Positions 44,739-54,674 of a DNA stretch of 58,756 nt are shown here, piece after piece. The notes beneath the pieces were generated by a model. The model did no database searches and was not told the DNA's origin. It saw nothing but the letters and a program-made list of their open reading frames with translations. This DNA is from an uncultured Pelagibacteraceae bacterium (GTDB lineage: Bacteria > Pseudomonadota > Alphaproteobacteria > Pelagibacterales > Pelagibacteraceae): positions 1 to 58,756 of the forward strand of contig CABYVU010000008.1 of assembly GCA_902522525.1 (NCBI GenBank), in the 5' to 3' direction. Both the position numbers and the translations under genes were made by a program. The stretch's first letter is position 1; each line of letters starts with the position of its first letter.

Positions 44739-46610
44739 ATGAAAAACGAGTTGTCATTTGATGTAGTCGTAATTGGAGGAGGTCATGCTGGCTGTGAAGC
44801 AGCTGCAGCATCTGCTAGATTAGGCGTAAATACTGCCTTATTTACACATAGATTTAATACTATTGGTGAGATGTCATGTAATCCAGCAATAGGGGGATTA
44901 GGCAAAGGTCATCTCGTTAGAGAGATAGATGCACTTGACGGTGTGATGGGCGAAGTTGCAGATAAATCAGGAATACAATTTCGATTATTAAATAGAAGCA
45001 GAGGCCCTGCTGTGCGTGGACCTCGAACTCAAAGTGATAGATCATTATATAAGAAATATATGCAAGAAAAACTTGTAAACTACTGTAATTTAAGCATTTT
45101 TTCTGATCCTGTAATAGAGTTTATTTTTGAAAAAAACAATATAATTGGTTTTATTACACAAGAAGGTAAAAAGGTGCTATCATCTAAAGTAATCCTAACA
45201 ACTGGAACTTTTTTAAATGGTTTAATTCACATCGGTAAAGAAAAAACACCTGCAGGAAGATTTAATGAAAAACCTTCAACAGGTTTAAGTGAACAATTAG
45301 AAAAATATGATTTTAAAATTGGAAGATTAAAAACAGGAACACCACCAAGATTGGATGCAACGACAATTAATTTCGAAAAACTCGAAGAGCAGTATGCAGA
45401 TGAAGATCCATATTTTTTTTCTTTCCTTACAAAAAAAAATATCAATAGACAAATTTCATGTAGGATGACATATACTAATCGAGCAGTTCATGAGATCATA
45501 TCTAAAAACATTAAAAGTAGTGCTATGTACTCAGGAAGTATCCAAGGTGTTGGTCCTAGATATTGTCCTTCCATAGAAGATAAAATTGTAAAGTTTGCTG
45601 ATAAGCAAAAACATCAAATATTTTTAGAGCCAGAAGGTCTAAATGATAAAACAATCTACCCTAATGGAATTTCAACTTCCCTACCTGCTGAAATACAGCA
45701 AGAAATATGCAATAATATCAATGGTTTAGAAAATGTTAAGATTTTAAGACCTGGATATGCAATAGAATATGATTTTGTGGACCCAAGGGAGCTATTTCTA
45801 ACTTTAGAGACAAAAAAAATTAAAAACCTTTACCTTGCAGGACAAATAAATGGAACAACAGGTTATGAAGAAGCTGCAGCACAAGGATTGATAGCTGGAA
45901 TAAATGCCGCTCTCTCGATTAAAGGTAAAGAGCCATTTATACTTGATAGATCTGAGGCATACATAGGTGTTATGATAGATGATTTAGTTACAAAAGGAGT
46001 TGCAGAGCCCTATAGAATGTTCACCTCGAGGGCAGAATACAGGCTATCTTTGAGATCTGATAATGCAGATATAAGACTTACTCAAAAAGGAATAGATATT
46101 GGTTTAATATTAAATGAGCGGAAAATTATTTATAAAGAGAAAGCTTTAAAATTGCAAAAAAGTATCAAAATTATGGAAAATTCATTAATTTCGCCCTCAA
46201 AAGTATCTAAATTTGGAATTAATATTGCAAAAGACGGGGTTAAAAGAAGTGCATTGCAAATACTGAGCCAAAAGTCAGTAAACATGAGTAAAATTAGGGA
46301 AATTTGGCCTGAAATCAAATATGTTTCACGTGAAATCGATGAGCAAATTGAGATAAAAGCTCACTATAAAGGATATTTGAAGAAACAAGATGCAGATATT
46401 TTAGCATTTAAAAGAGACGAAAATCTAAAAATACCTGAAAACCTAGATTATGATCAATTTTCTGGATTATCAAATGAAGTTAAGTCAAAATTTAAGGAAA
46501 TAAAGCCAAAAACACTTGGCCAAGCACTCAGAATAGATGGAATAACTCCAGCTGCAGTATATATTTTGTTGTCTCATGTCAAAAGAAAGTCTATTAAGCA
46601 TATAGCTTGA
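44739..46610 (+). CDS. mnmG: tRNA uridine 5-carboxymethylaminomethyl modification enzyme MnmG
   Basis: FAD-dependent partner of MnmE. It has 623 residues. The FAD motif is [65 protein letters not shown] and the C-terminal [20 protein letters not shown] are landmarks. A near-perfect parS (46322-46337) is embedded at about residues 528-533. It overlaps rsmG by 4 nt (TTGA). Confidence 0.98.
   Translation: MKNELSFDVVVIGGGHAGCEAAAASARLGVNTALFTHRFNTIGEMSCNPAIGGLGKGHLVREIDALDGVMGEVADKSGIQFRLLNRSRGPAVRGPRTQSDRSLYKKYMQEKLVNYCNLSIFSDPVIEFIFEKNNIIGFITQEGKKVLSSKVILTTGTFLNGLIHIGKEKTPAGRFNEKPSTGLSEQLEKYDFKIGRLKTGTPPRLDATTINFEKLEEQYADEDPYFFSFLTKKNINRQISCRMTYTNRAVHEIISKNIKSSAMYSGSIQGVGPRYCPSIEDKIVKFADKQKHQIFLEPEGLNDKTIYPNGISTSLPAEIQQEICNNINGLENVKILRPGYAIEYDFVDPRELFLTLETKKIKNLYLAGQINGTTGYEEAAAQGLIAGINAALSIKGKEPFILDRSEAYIGVMIDDLVTKGVAEPYRMFTSRAEYRLSLRSDNADIRLTQKGIDIGLILNERKIIYKEKALKLQKSIKIMENSLISPSKVSKFGINIAKDGVKRSALQILSQKSVNMSKIREIWPEIKYVSREIDEQIEIKAHYKGYLKKQDADILAFKRDENLKIPENLDYDQFSGLSNEVKSKFKEIKPKTLGQALRIDGITPAAVYILLSHVKRKSIKHIA
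46322..46337. promoter_or_regulatory. Near-perfect parS site inside mnmG
   Basis: TGTTTCACGTGAAATC matches the canonical palindrome TGTTTCACGTGAAACA at 14 of 16 positions, with mismatches only in the last two bases. It lies 332 bp upstream of the perfect site and about 0.9 kb before parA. It probably binds ParB more weakly or adds to spreading. Confidence 0.75.
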
Positions 46611-47251
46611 TTGATTCGAAAATAATAAAAACAGATAGAACTCTCCTCCAAAATGTTTCACGTGAAACACTTAAAGAGTTAGAGGACTATTCAAAATCAA
46701 TTTTGAGCACTAACAAGAAAATAAATTTGATAAGCTCAAGTACAGAAAAGTCAATAAATACAAGACATATTTATGATAGCGCACAAACTATTGATTTTAT
46801 TGATAAAAATGACATAAGTGTATGTACTGATCTTGGCTCTGGTGCAGGGCTTCCTAGTATAGTTTTAGGTATTCTGATGAAATCAAAAAAACGAGGTTTT
46901 AAGCTAATTTTTTATGAAAAGAGTTATCATAAAAGCAATTTTTTAATAGAGATGGTAAAAAAGTTTAAATTGGAAGCGAAAATTTATCAAAAAAATATAT
47001 TTGAAGAAAAAAATTTAGTGACAGATGTAATAATTTGTCGAGCATTCAAACCTTTGCCAGTGATTTTTGATATAGCAACAAAAAATTTTAAAAATTTTAA
47101 ATACATAGTCATGTATTTAGGAAAAAGCAGAAAAAAAATTTTAAAAGATGTCTCCACGAAATGGAAATTTGACTTAGAGGAAATGAAAAGTCTTACAAGT
47201 GAGGAGTCATCAGTGGTAAAAATTTCAAATTTAAAAAAAAAATATGAATAA
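46607..47251 (+). CDS. rsmG: 16S rRNA (guanine(527)-N7)-methyltransferase RsmG
   Basis: Methylates G527 of 16S rRNA. It has 214 residues from a TTG start that overlaps the mnmG stop (TTGA). No in-frame ATG lies nearby that would keep the conserved NVSRETL segment at residues 16-22. The SAM loop [15 protein letters not shown] starts at about residue 75. The codons for NVSRET carry a perfect parS. It overlaps parA by 8 nt. Confidence 0.95.
   Translation: MIDSKIIKTDRTLLQNVSRETLKELEDYSKSILSTNKKINLISSSTEKSINTRHIYDSAQTIDFIDKNDISVCTDLGSGAGLPSIVLGILMKSKKRGFKLIFYEKSYHKSNFLIEMVKKFKLEAKIYQKNIFEEKNLVTDVIICRAFKPLPVIFDIATKNFKNFKYIVMYLGKSRKKILKDVSTKWKFDLEEMKSLTSEESSVVKISNLKKKYE
46654..46669. promoter_or_regulatory. 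Perfect parS centromere site inside rsmG
   Basis: TGTTTCACGTGAAACA, the exact 16-bp consensus palindrome bound by chromosomal ParB. It encodes the NVSRET region of RsmG, so DNA-binding and coding constraints overlap. It lies about 8 kb from the candidate oriC and 575 bp before parA, as expected for an origin-proximal centromere. Confidence 0.96.
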
Positions 47252-48044
47252 GAAAGTTGTTTCGGTCATAAACCAAAAAGGAGGAGTAGGTAAGACCACC
47301 ACTGTCATCAATCTTGCTGCTGGTTTGTCGATGAAGGGAAAAAAAATTCTTATAATTGATCTTGATCCACAAGGTAATGCTACTACAGGACTAGGATTAT
47401 CCAACACAACCAGTTCAGACCAAACAATTTACAATGTATTGAATGGTAATAAAAAAATCTCAGAGGTAATCCAGCATACAAGCTTTGGAAATTTAGATAT
47501 GATATCATCAAATGTTGATTTGTCTGGACTAGAAGTGGAAACAGCAGGTGATAGCCGTCGAGCCTTTAAATTAAAAGAAGAATTAACCTTGATTTTAAAC
47601 AATTCTGAGCCATTATATGACTATATCATAATTGATTGCCCTCCGTCTTTAAGTCTACTTACAATCATGGCATTGGTAGCATCTGATGCTCTCGTAGTGC
47701 CACTTCAGACAGAATTTTTTGCTTTAGAGGGTCTCACCCAGCTCATGAAAACAATTGAAAGGATAAAGTCTAAATTAAATCCATCTTTAGACATAAGAGG
47801 AATACTTCTTACCATGTATGATAAGAGAAATAAATTATCAGGTGAGGTAGAAACAGAAGCAAGGAACTATTTTAAGGATAAAGTTTATAGTACTGCAGTA
47901 CCAAGAAATGTTAGACTATCAGAGGCGCCCTCTCATGGTGTTCCAGTTCTCATTTATGATAAAACTTGTCCTGGCAGTAAGGCTTATTTTAGTTTTACAG
48001 AAGAATTTTTAAACCAAGATAAACAAGTGGAGAGTGCAGCATGA
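47244..48044 (+). CDS. parA: Chromosome-partitioning ATPase ParA
   Basis: Deviant Walker ATPase driving origin segregation. It has 266 residues. The P-loop is NQKGGVGKTTTVINLAAG with KGGVGKTT at 12-19. LDPQGNATTGLG and YIIIDCPPSLSLLTIMAL are the A' and B motifs. The length and lack of an N-terminal HTH indicate the chromosomal (Soj) type. It overlaps rsmG by 8 nt and parB by 4 nt. Confidence 0.98.
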   Translation: MNKKVVSVINQKGGVGKTTTVINLAAGLSMKGKKILIIDLDPQGNATTGLGLSNTTSSDQTIYNVLNGNKKISEVIQHTSFGNLDMISSNVDLSGLEVETAGDSRRAFKLKEELTLILNNSEPLYDYIIIDCPPSLSLLTIMALVASDALVVPLQTEFFALEGLTQLMKTIERIKSKLNPSLDIRGILLTMYDKRNKLSGEVETEARNYFKDKVYSTAVPRNVRLSEAPSHGVPVLIYDKTCPGSKAYFSFTEEFLNQDKQVESAA

Positions 48045-48892
48045 TTAATCCGTTTAAATCAAAAAAAGGACTTGGAAGAGGGCTATCTTCTTTAATAGGG
48101 GATAGTGAACAAATTGATGATAAAAAAAATATCTCAATAAGTTCTTTAATTAGAAATAAGTATCAACCTAGAAAAAAATTTGATGAGGTTAGTTTAGAGG
48201 AATTAACTAACTCTATAAGAGAGCGAGGAATTATCCAACCTATCATTGTAAGACCATCTTTATATGAAGAGGGAAAATTTGAAATAATAGCAGGAGAAAG
48301 AAGGTGGCAAGCAGCCCAATATGCAGGGCTTCATGAAGTTCCGGTAATTATAATTAATGCAGATAATCTTAAATCATTAGAATTTGCGATTGTCGAAAAT
48401 GTCCAAAGAAAAGATTTAAATCCAATCGAGGAAGCAGAAGGTTATAAAAGATTAATTGATGAATTTAGTTACGACCAGGATAAAGTATCTAAATTTATAG
48501 GAAAGAGTCGAGCTCATATTTCAAATTGTTTACGACTTTTATCTCTTCCACAAGAAATTATAGAACTAATAGTTGAAGAAAAATTATCTCAAGGACATGC
48601 GAAAATTTTGGTTGGATTAGACAATGCAATACTTTTAGCAAAGAAAATTATTTCAAAAAAATTATCAGTCAGACAAACTGAAAATTTGGTTAGAATGTTG
48701 AAATCTAGTTCTAATAGTACTTCAAAGAAAAAAGATCCAAATATTGTAAGTCTTGAAGAGGAGTTAACAGATAAAATTGGAATGAGAGTTTTTGTTAAAA
48801 ATAAAAGAAATAATTCTGGAACTATTAGTTTAGAGTATAAAGAGGCTGACCAGCTTGACAGACTGGTGGCGATTATTAGGCAAAATTACTAG
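48041..48892 (+). CDS. parB: Chromosome-partitioning protein ParB
   Basis: CTPase and parS-binding clamp. It has 283 residues. It begins with KKGLGRGLSSLIGD, the N-terminal region that contacts ParA. The CTP-binding GERR motif is in IIAGERRWQAAQYAGL and the HTH region is SKFIGKSRAHISNCLRLLSL. It has two candidate targets, both upstream, in rsmG and mnmG. Its stop shares a CTAG palindrome with the stop of the convergent holA. Confidence 0.97.
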   Translation: MINPFKSKKGLGRGLSSLIGDSEQIDDKKNISISSLIRNKYQPRKKFDEVSLEELTNSIRERGIIQPIIVRPSLYEEGKFEIIAGERRWQAAQYAGLHEVPVIIINADNLKSLEFAIVENVQRKDLNPIEEAEGYKRLIDEFSYDQDKVSKFIGKSRAHISNCLRLLSLPQEIIELIVEEKLSQGHAKILVGLDNAILLAKKIISKKLSVRQTENLVRMLKSSSNSTSKKKDPNIVSLEEELTDKIGMRVFVKNKRNNSGTISLEYKEADQLDRLVAIIRQNY

Positions 48893-49866
48893 TAATTACT
48901 TACAAAATTAGAAACAAAAAGCATTGAATTTGTGTTATTTTTCTTAACTAAAGCTTCCAAGTCATTTATTTTAAATATGATTTCTTTAACTTCACTAGTT
49001 GACCACGATTGAGCTTGTTTTTTAACAATATCTTTTTCTTTCCAAAATATAGGTGGTTTGAAGCTAGAAATTGCTTGATCTATATTAGTATTTTTATCAA
49101 TTTCACTTCTTATTTTTAAAAGCCTTTTTGATTTATTTAATATTGTTCTTATAATTAAAATACAGTCCTCAGATGAATAATTATTTTCATTAAGTATGTT
49201 AGATACTTTCTTAGAATTTTTAGCTAAATAGTTATCCGATAATTCAAACACACTATAATTTTCTGCCAGGTTTGAGAGTTTATTTACATCCTCTACACTT
49301 ATTTTATTTTTACTTAATGACAAATTTTTTAATTTAGATAATTCATTTTTTAAGTTAATCCTATCTCCTTTCGATCTTTCTATGAGAATATTTTTAATTT
49401 CTTGTGATAGACTGAAGTTATTTACTTTCAAAAAATTTTGAATAACATAATTTAATGATCTCGTGTCATCTTCATAAACAGGTGTACAAATTAACTGATC
49501 TTCTTTTTCAAACAAATTTCTAAGTTTTGATTTCTTCTCTAAACTTGATGATTTTATGATAATTTTTGTCTCCACTATTTCCCTATCTAACAAATCATTT
49601 ATCAAAGTGCATAGTTTATCTGTAGCTCTTGAAATAATGATTATTTTTTTATTACCAAACAATGACTTTGTTAATAAATTTGAAATAAATTGATCAATAT
49701 TATTTAAAACTTCATGCTCCTCATACTTAAAAATATCTCCTTTGTAACCTTCTAAGTAAATATTATTTATCAAATCTTGCTTAATGCCTTCATTGACACC
49801 ATAAATTAAATGTAAATTAGAATTAGATTTTTTAAATTTGTCTATCTCAAAGTTTTTAATTATCAT
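48889..49866 (-). CDS. holA: DNA polymerase III delta subunit
   Basis: Clamp-loader subunit that opens the beta clamp. It has 325 residues. The N-terminal LHLIYGVNEGIKQDLINNIY and LLTKSLFGNKKIIIISRATD segments and the later LSNLAENYSVFELSDNYLAK (matching the family VFELxDAL) identify it, though overall identity should be low. It overlaps lptE by 11 nt. The order leuS-lptE-holA next to parB is the usual alphaproteobacterial arrangement. Confidence 0.88.
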   Translation of the reverse strand: MIIKNFEIDKFKKSNSNLHLIYGVNEGIKQDLINNIYLEGYKGDIFKYEEHEVLNNIDQFISNLLTKSLFGNKKIIIISRATDKLCTLINDLLDREIVETKIIIKSSSLEKKSKLRNLFEKEDQLICTPVYEDDTRSLNYVIQNFLKVNNFSLSQEIKNILIERSKGDRINLKNELSKLKNLSLSKNKISVEDVNKLSNLAENYSVFELSDNYLAKNSKKVSNILNENNYSSEDCILIIRTILNKSKRLLKIRSEIDKNTNIDQAISSFKPPIFWKEKDIVKKQAQSWSTSEVKEIIFKINDLEALVKKNNTNSMLFVSNFVSNY

Positions 49867-50332
49867 TCAAATCAATTATTGATGAAATTATAGTTTCACT
49901 AATTTTTTCAGATAAATTTTCTAAAATTATTTTTTCATTTTGTTCAAGCTTAAATTTATCTACATCATTATTATAAATATTATTTTTTATAATTTCTTTT
50001 TTAAATAATAATTTTTCTTCATTACTAATTTCAAAATATGTTGTAACAATAAGATCAAATTTTAGAGGATCACCTTTTGAGTCTTTAGATACAATTAATT
50101 TTTTTTTATTTGTATTTATTAAAAGATCATATTTTTTTCTATTTTGCTCATTTTCTTTCTTAATTAAATCAAATTTATTTTTAATAATTCTATTAATATA
50201 TCTTTCGCCACTAAATATTATTTCATTTATTTCAAAGTTATAATTATTTTCAGAAAAAATAGGTTTATATGAACAAGCTGTTACAACTGTTATTAAAAAA
50301 ACAGCTAGATATCTCAAAAAAAAATTACTCAT
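49856..50332 (-). CDS. lptE: LPS-assembly lipoprotein LptE
   Basis: Outer-membrane lipoprotein plugging the LptD barrel for LPS export. It has 158 residues. The lipoprotein signal ends at C20 in [14 protein letters not shown], and CSYKPIF resembles the CGFxPLY start of alphaproteobacterial LptE. The body is very Lys/Asn/Ile-rich and weakly conserved, so the position between leuS and holA carries much of the call. It overlaps leuS by 8 nt and holA by 11 nt. Confidence 0.85.
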   Translation of the reverse strand: MSNFFLRYLAVFLITVVTACSYKPIFSENNYNFEINEIIFSGERYINRIIKNKFDLIKKENEQNRKKYDLLINTNKKKLIVSKDSKGDPLKFDLIVTTYFEISNEEKLLFKKEIIKNNIYNNDVDKFKLEQNEKIILENLSEKISETIISSIIDLNDN

Positions 50333-52877
50333 GTATTAATAAGTTAATTAATCTGTTTTTAACAAAGATAATCTTATCTATTGATTTATCTTTTATATAC
50401 TTTGCCACTATCTTATTTGATTTTATCTTCAGTAAAAGACTTTCTTGATCAATATCTCTATTATCATTTAAAATAGCCCTTTTTTTTCCATTAATCTGTA
50501 TTACATAATCTATCTTGTCTTTATTTGTGAAGCTTAAATTGGCTATAGGCCAATGCACTTTATCACCATATCCTAAATCTTCAAAACACTCTGATGAAAA
50601 ATGTGGGATAGCAGGTGAAAACAAAATTAATATTTTTATATAGTTCTCTTTAAGCTTCTTTGAATCAATTTCTTTTTCAATTTCTTTGTTTAAAAAATTA
50701 TATGTTTCATAAATATTTGCTATAATTACATTATAACTAAAATTTTCAAGATTATTTGTTATCTTACTAATCATTTGGTTAGTAAAATTTTCCAAGTTCT
50801 TTTCAGATCCAGTCAAGTTAAAATTATTTTGTATTTTGACTTTTATTTTATTATGAAGGGTCCATAACTTTTGTAAAAATTTGTAAGATGCATTCATACC
50901 TTGCTCAGACCATTGAACATCTTTTTCTGGAGGACTATCAGATAGAATAAATAATCTTACAGCATCAGCACCATAACTATTCATTATATTTTCTGGATCA
51001 ATCACATTCTTTTTTGATTTTGACATTGACTCTGATGGTCCAACTTTAACAATATTATCTGGCTCATCTTTTTTGTAGTATTTATCTCCATCTGATACTA
51101 TTTGATCGGGACTTAGCCAATTATTATTTTTATCCTTATATGTTTCATGACATACCATTCCCTGTGTGAATAGACCTTGAAATGGTTCATCAAATTTAAA
51201 ATTATGATTTTTATATCCTATAGCTTTCATAAAAAAACGGGAATAAAGTAAATGCAATATTGCATGTTCTACGCCACCTATATATTGGTCTACTGGCATC
51301 CAATAATCAATTTCTTCTTTTTTAAATCCATATTCACTTTCTTGTGGTGAACAGAATCTAAGATAATACCACGAGGAACATACAAATGTGTCTAAAGTAT
51401 CTGTTTCTCTTGTATATTTCTTTCCATTTATTATTACATTCTTCCAATCTTCTTTAAAATCTAACGGATTCCCTTTTGAGTTTAGATCTACTTTCTCTGG
51501 AAGTTTAACTGGTAAATCTTTTTTCGGTATAGCTGTTACGCTTCCATTTTCATCATAGGCAACAGGGATTGGACATCCCCAGTATCTTTGTCTAGACACA
51601 CCCCAATCTTTTAATCTAAAATTAATTTTTTTTTTGCCAATATTTTTTTCTTCTAATATTTCGATTGTTTTTATAATTGACTCTTCAGGGACCCTTAGTC
51701 CATTTAAAAATTCTGAATTTATTATAACTCCAGATCCAGAGTATGCCTCTTTTCCAACAATAAATTTGTCATCTTGTTCTTCAGGTCTTACTACAGTTTT
51801 TATATTGAGATCATATTTTTTGGCAAAGTCATAGTCTCTTTGATCATGTGCTGGACATCCAAATACAGCGCCAAACCCATAATCCATTAATACAAAATTA
51901 GCAAAGAAAACTGGTACTTTTTGTGATGGATTTAAAGGATTTATAGCCATTAAGTTAGTTTTAAAACCTATTTTTTCACCAATAGCAATCGCTTCCTCTG
52001 TAGTCCCTGTTTTAGAGCACTCTTTTTTAAATTCTTGAAATTTCAAATCTTCAGAATAAAATTTTGAAATTTCATGATCTACAGATAATGCCAAAAAAGA
52101 AAAACCAAACAATGTGTCAGGTCTTGTAGTAAAACATTTAATTTCTTCAATAGGTAAATCACCTTCAGTTTTAAATGCAATCTCACAACCAAATGATTTT
52201 CCTATCCAGTTTTTTTGCATTACTTTTACTTTGTTTGGCCACTGTTTTAATTTATCTAAGCCATCAAGAAGTTCCTGAGAAAACTTAGAAATGTTAAAAA
52301 ACCACTGATTTAGTTTTTTTCGTTCAACAACTGCGCCTGATCTCCAGCCCTTGCCATCAATGACTTGTTCATTCGCAAGTACAGTTTGATCTACTGGGTC
52401 CCAATTAACATAATTTTCTTTTCTATAAACTAGTCCCTTTTCAAAAAGCTCCAAAAAAAATAATTGTTGGTGTTTATAATATTCTTCAGAGCAAGTTGAT
52501 ATTTCTCTTTCCCAATCAATAGAAAGTCCAAGTCTTTTTAATTGTTCTTTCATTGTTGATATATTTTTATTTGTCCATACTTTAGGATCTAAATTGTTTT
52601 CTCTAGCTGCATTTTCCGCTGGCATTCCAAAAGCATCCCAGCCCATGGGGTGAAGAACATTAAATCCCTTTAATGTTTTATATCTTGATAAAACGTCACC
52701 AATTGTATAATTTCTTACATGTCCCATATGGATTTTTCCTGAGGGGTATGGAAACATCTCAAGACAATAAAATTTTTCTTTAGAATGATCTATTTTTGAG
52801 GAAAATATACGATTTTCAGCCCATTTTTTTTGCCATTTAGGTTCAACTGTTTTAAAATTATATCTTTCAGAATTCAC
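50325..52877 (-). CDS. leuS: Leucyl-tRNA synthetase
   Basis: Class I synthetase of 850 residues. The HIGH motif is [15 protein letters not shown] and the KMSKS motif is in ESMSKSKKN. The editing (CP1) domain has [15 protein letters not shown], and [16 protein letters not shown] precedes the catalytic C-terminal half. Length is typical for the bacterial type. It is 20 nt downstream of the DUF3576 gene and is followed by lptE-holA. Confidence 0.98.
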   Translation of the reverse strand: MNSERYNFKTVEPKWQKKWAENRIFSSKIDHSKEKFYCLEMFPYPSGKIHMGHVRNYTIGDVLSRYKTLKGFNVLHPMGWDAFGMPAENAARENNLDPKVWTNKNISTMKEQLKRLGLSIDWEREISTCSEEYYKHQQLFFLELFEKGLVYRKENYVNWDPVDQTVLANEQVIDGKGWRSGAVVERKKLNQWFFNISKFSQELLDGLDKLKQWPNKVKVMQKNWIGKSFGCEIAFKTEGDLPIEEIKCFTTRPDTLFGFSFLALSVDHEISKFYSEDLKFQEFKKECSKTGTTEEAIAIGEKIGFKTNLMAINPLNPSQKVPVFFANFVLMDYGFGAVFGCPAHDQRDYDFAKKYDLNIKTVVRPEEQDDKFIVGKEAYSGSGVIINSEFLNGLRVPEESIIKTIEILEEKNIGKKKINFRLKDWGVSRQRYWGCPIPVAYDENGSVTAIPKKDLPVKLPEKVDLNSKGNPLDFKEDWKNVIINGKKYTRETDTLDTFVCSSWYYLRFCSPQESEYGFKKEEIDYWMPVDQYIGGVEHAILHLLYSRFFMKAIGYKNHNFKFDEPFQGLFTQGMVCHETYKDKNNNWLSPDQIVSDGDKYYKKDEPDNIVKVGPSESMSKSKKNVIDPENIMNSYGADAVRLFILSDSPPEKDVQWSEQGMNASYKFLQKLWTLHNKIKVKIQNNFNLTGSEKNLENFTNQMISKITNNLENFSYNVIIANIYETYNFLNKEIEKEIDSKKLKENYIKILILFSPAIPHFSSECFEDLGYGDKVHWPIANLSFTNKDKIDYVIQINGKKRAILNDNRDIDQESLLLKIKSNKIVAKYIKDKSIDKIIFVKNRLINLLIHE

Positions 52878-52897
52878 TTAAATTTTTATTTACTGGG

Positions 52898-53461
52898 TTA
52901 ATTAGACAGCTTCTTTGAACCTTTGTACTCTTTAAAATTCTTGTCTTTGTTCTCTTTTTTATAAATTGTAGCTTTACTTAAAATTTCCCTTTTTAGTTCA
53001 ACTAAAAGTGAACCTTTTTTTTGCGTGACTTCACAAGATGCCATTTGATTACATTTTTTATAAAAAATCTTAATATCGAGTGCATCTGCCCTTACTTCAT
53101 TTGATAAGAACCGTATTGAGATTTTTACTGACTCATTAAGATTTTTTCCATCTGAATACCAATCTGTTACTATGATACCTCCACTATAATTTACAGACGA
53201 TAGAGGCATAAAATCTATGATATCCAAAGATGCTCTCCAAAGTTCATTTGAACTTGCAAACATAAAGTCTCCGCCTTTATTATTTTTGAAAGCACTATCC
53301 AGTCTGAAGCCTCTTCCTTCTTCAAGATTTTTCTTTACCCTTAAATCTGGATCAGGTGGATTTTCTCGAGCATCTCCTCCTGGCATATTCTCACAAGATA
53401 TTAATGAGACTATAGCAAGACCGATAATGAAAAAAAGTAATAATTTTTTTAAATAAGCCAT
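52898..53461 (-). CDS. DUF3576 lipoprotein
   Basis: A 187-residue predicted lipoprotein. The signal peptide ends with the lipobox LISC (C23). The body includes GRGFRLDSAFKNNKGGDFMF, ASLDIIDFMPLSSVNYSGG and IIVTDWYSD, which match DUF3576 as I recall it, an alphaproteobacterial family usually next to leuS. Function is unknown. It is divergent from the porin gene, whose 220-nt upstream region it borders. Confidence 0.88.
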   Translation of the reverse strand: MAYLKKLLLFFIIGLAIVSLISCENMPGGDARENPPDPDLRVKKNLEEGRGFRLDSAFKNNKGGDFMFASSNELWRASLDIIDFMPLSSVNYSGGIIVTDWYSDGKNLNESVKISIRFLSNEVRADALDIKIFYKKCNQMASCEVTQKKGSLLVELKREILSKATIYKKENKDKNFKEYKGSKKLSN

Positions 53462-53536
53462 AAATTTATCTAATAAATTGTTTTATTTTAAAAAATGCAA
53501 AAATTAAAAGGATATTTTCAATATTTCTCAAATAAT

Positions 53537-53560
53537 ACCTATAAAACAACAATTATAGGT
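53537..53560. promoter_or_regulatory. Inverted repeat upstream of the porin gene
   Basis: ACCTATAA (53537-53544) and its exact complement TTATAGGT (53553-53560) are separated by 8 nt. It lies about 120 nt before the porin ATG in the shared DUF3576/porin intergenic region. It could be an operator or a weak hairpin; nothing else decides it. Confidence 0.4.
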
Positions 53561-53645
53561 GATGTAAATATGCAACACTTCTTTAAAATCTACAAATAAT
53601 ATTAATAATTAAGGAAAATAATCCGAATTTATTGATAAATATTCC

Positions 53646-53663
53646 TTGTTTAATATTAAACAA
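53646..53663. promoter_or_regulatory. 18-bp perfect palindrome in the porin leader
   Basis: TTGTTTAATATTAAACAA reads the same on both strands and ends 18 nt before the porin ATG, just before the Shine-Dalgarno (AAAGG at 53670-53674). It has no loop, so a dimeric regulator site is more likely than an RNA hairpin. The rest of the 220-nt region holds the 53537-53560 repeat and no ORF of note. Confidence 0.5.
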
Positions 53664-53681
53664 TTAACGAAAGGTAATAAT

Positions 53682-54620
53682 ATGAACAATCTAAAAAAAG
53701 TAGGATTGACAGCATTAGGTACTGCATTAGTAGCATCTTCAGCTCAAGCTGCGGATTTCTCTATTTCAGCTACTAGCCAAATTACTTTAGCTGGTGCCGA
53801 TAACGGTAACAAAGGTAATGGTTGGTCAATGTCTGATTCAATCAGTTTCGCTGCAAGCGGAGAAATGGATAATGGTTTTACTATCACTCACGACGTAGAG
53901 CTTGATAATACGCAAATTGGCTTTTTGGCATTATCAGTAGACACAGGAGATATGGGTAAACTAACATTCATTGGAGGAAGTAGTACTTCTGTAATGGGTG
54001 TTTGGGATGACTTAACTCCATCAGCTAACGAAGAATCATGGGGCGTAGGATATGCAGGAACTCCAGATACTCCAGCTAACGGTTCAGCTATAACTCATAA
54101 TATATTCACTTATGATTATACAATAATGGATGGTTTAGCACTTAAAGCTTCATACGTTCCTTCTCACACTACTGGTGCTGTAGAAGGTTCAGTTGACTAT
54201 GGTGTGAAATTCTCACCATCAGCAATTGAAGGTCTAGATGTGTATGCAGCTATGGGTGAAAATAATGATGCTGCGAATTCTGCAGACGTATCAATGATGG
54301 CAGTAAGCTATGCATCAGGTCCATTTACAGTTGGTTACCAAGTAAACGAAACTGATTTCGGTACTGGTAGTTCTGATGAAGATTTCACAGCTGTTGGTGT
54401 ATCTTATGCATTAACTGATGATTTATCAGTATCAGTAAATACTTCAGTTATTGATTACGAAGCATCTTCAAAAGATGACCAAGAAGCTCAAGCTATTAGT
54501 TTCTCACATACTACAGGTGGTATGACTATCTCAGGTACGTACGGAAAAATGGATAACGTAGCTGGTACATCTACTGCAGATAACGCTGCTTACGAACTAA
54601 ACTTTAAATTTGCGTTTTAA
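53682..54620 (+). CDS. Gram-negative porin
   Basis: Outer-membrane beta-barrel channel of 312 residues. The ATG at 53682 follows AAAGG and gives a classic signal peptide (KKVGLTALGTALVASSAQA, cleavage before ADFS). A TTG-started longer frame from 53646 is rejected. The mature part alternates polar and hydrophobic residues and ends in a phenylalanine (LNFKFAF), the BAM signal. Its Gly/Ser/Thr/Asp-rich composition differs sharply from Lys-rich neighbours, consistent with high expression. It is followed by a strong terminator. Confidence 0.93.
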   Translation: MNNLKKVGLTALGTALVASSAQAADFSISATSQITLAGADNGNKGNGWSMSDSISFAASGEMDNGFTITHDVELDNTQIGFLALSVDTGDMGKLTFIGGSSTSVMGVWDDLTPSANEESWGVGYAGTPDTPANGSAITHNIFTYDYTIMDGLALKASYVPSHTTGAVEGSVDYGVKFSPSAIEGLDVYAAMGENNDAANSADVSMMAVSYASGPFTVGYQVNETDFGTGSSDEDFTAVGVSYALTDDLSVSVNTSVIDYEASSKDDQEAQAISFSHTTGGMTISGTYGKMDNVAGTSTADNAAYELNFKFAF

Positions 54621-54642
54621 TTAGAAGTTTAAAATACTTAAT

Positions 54643-54674
54643 AAAAAGGCCTCTTTTTAGGGGCCTTTTTTTTT
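54643..54674 (+). terminator. Terminator after the porin gene, likely bidirectional
   Basis: AAAAAGGCCTC (54643-54653) pairs with GGGGCCTTTTT (54660-54670) with one T-G wobble, a 6-nt loop, and T from 54666 to 54674. The A-run on the left becomes a T-run on the other strand, so it can also stop leftward transcription of the ThiE-like gene. The stop codon of that gene (54657-54659) sits in the loop. Confidence 0.92.
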
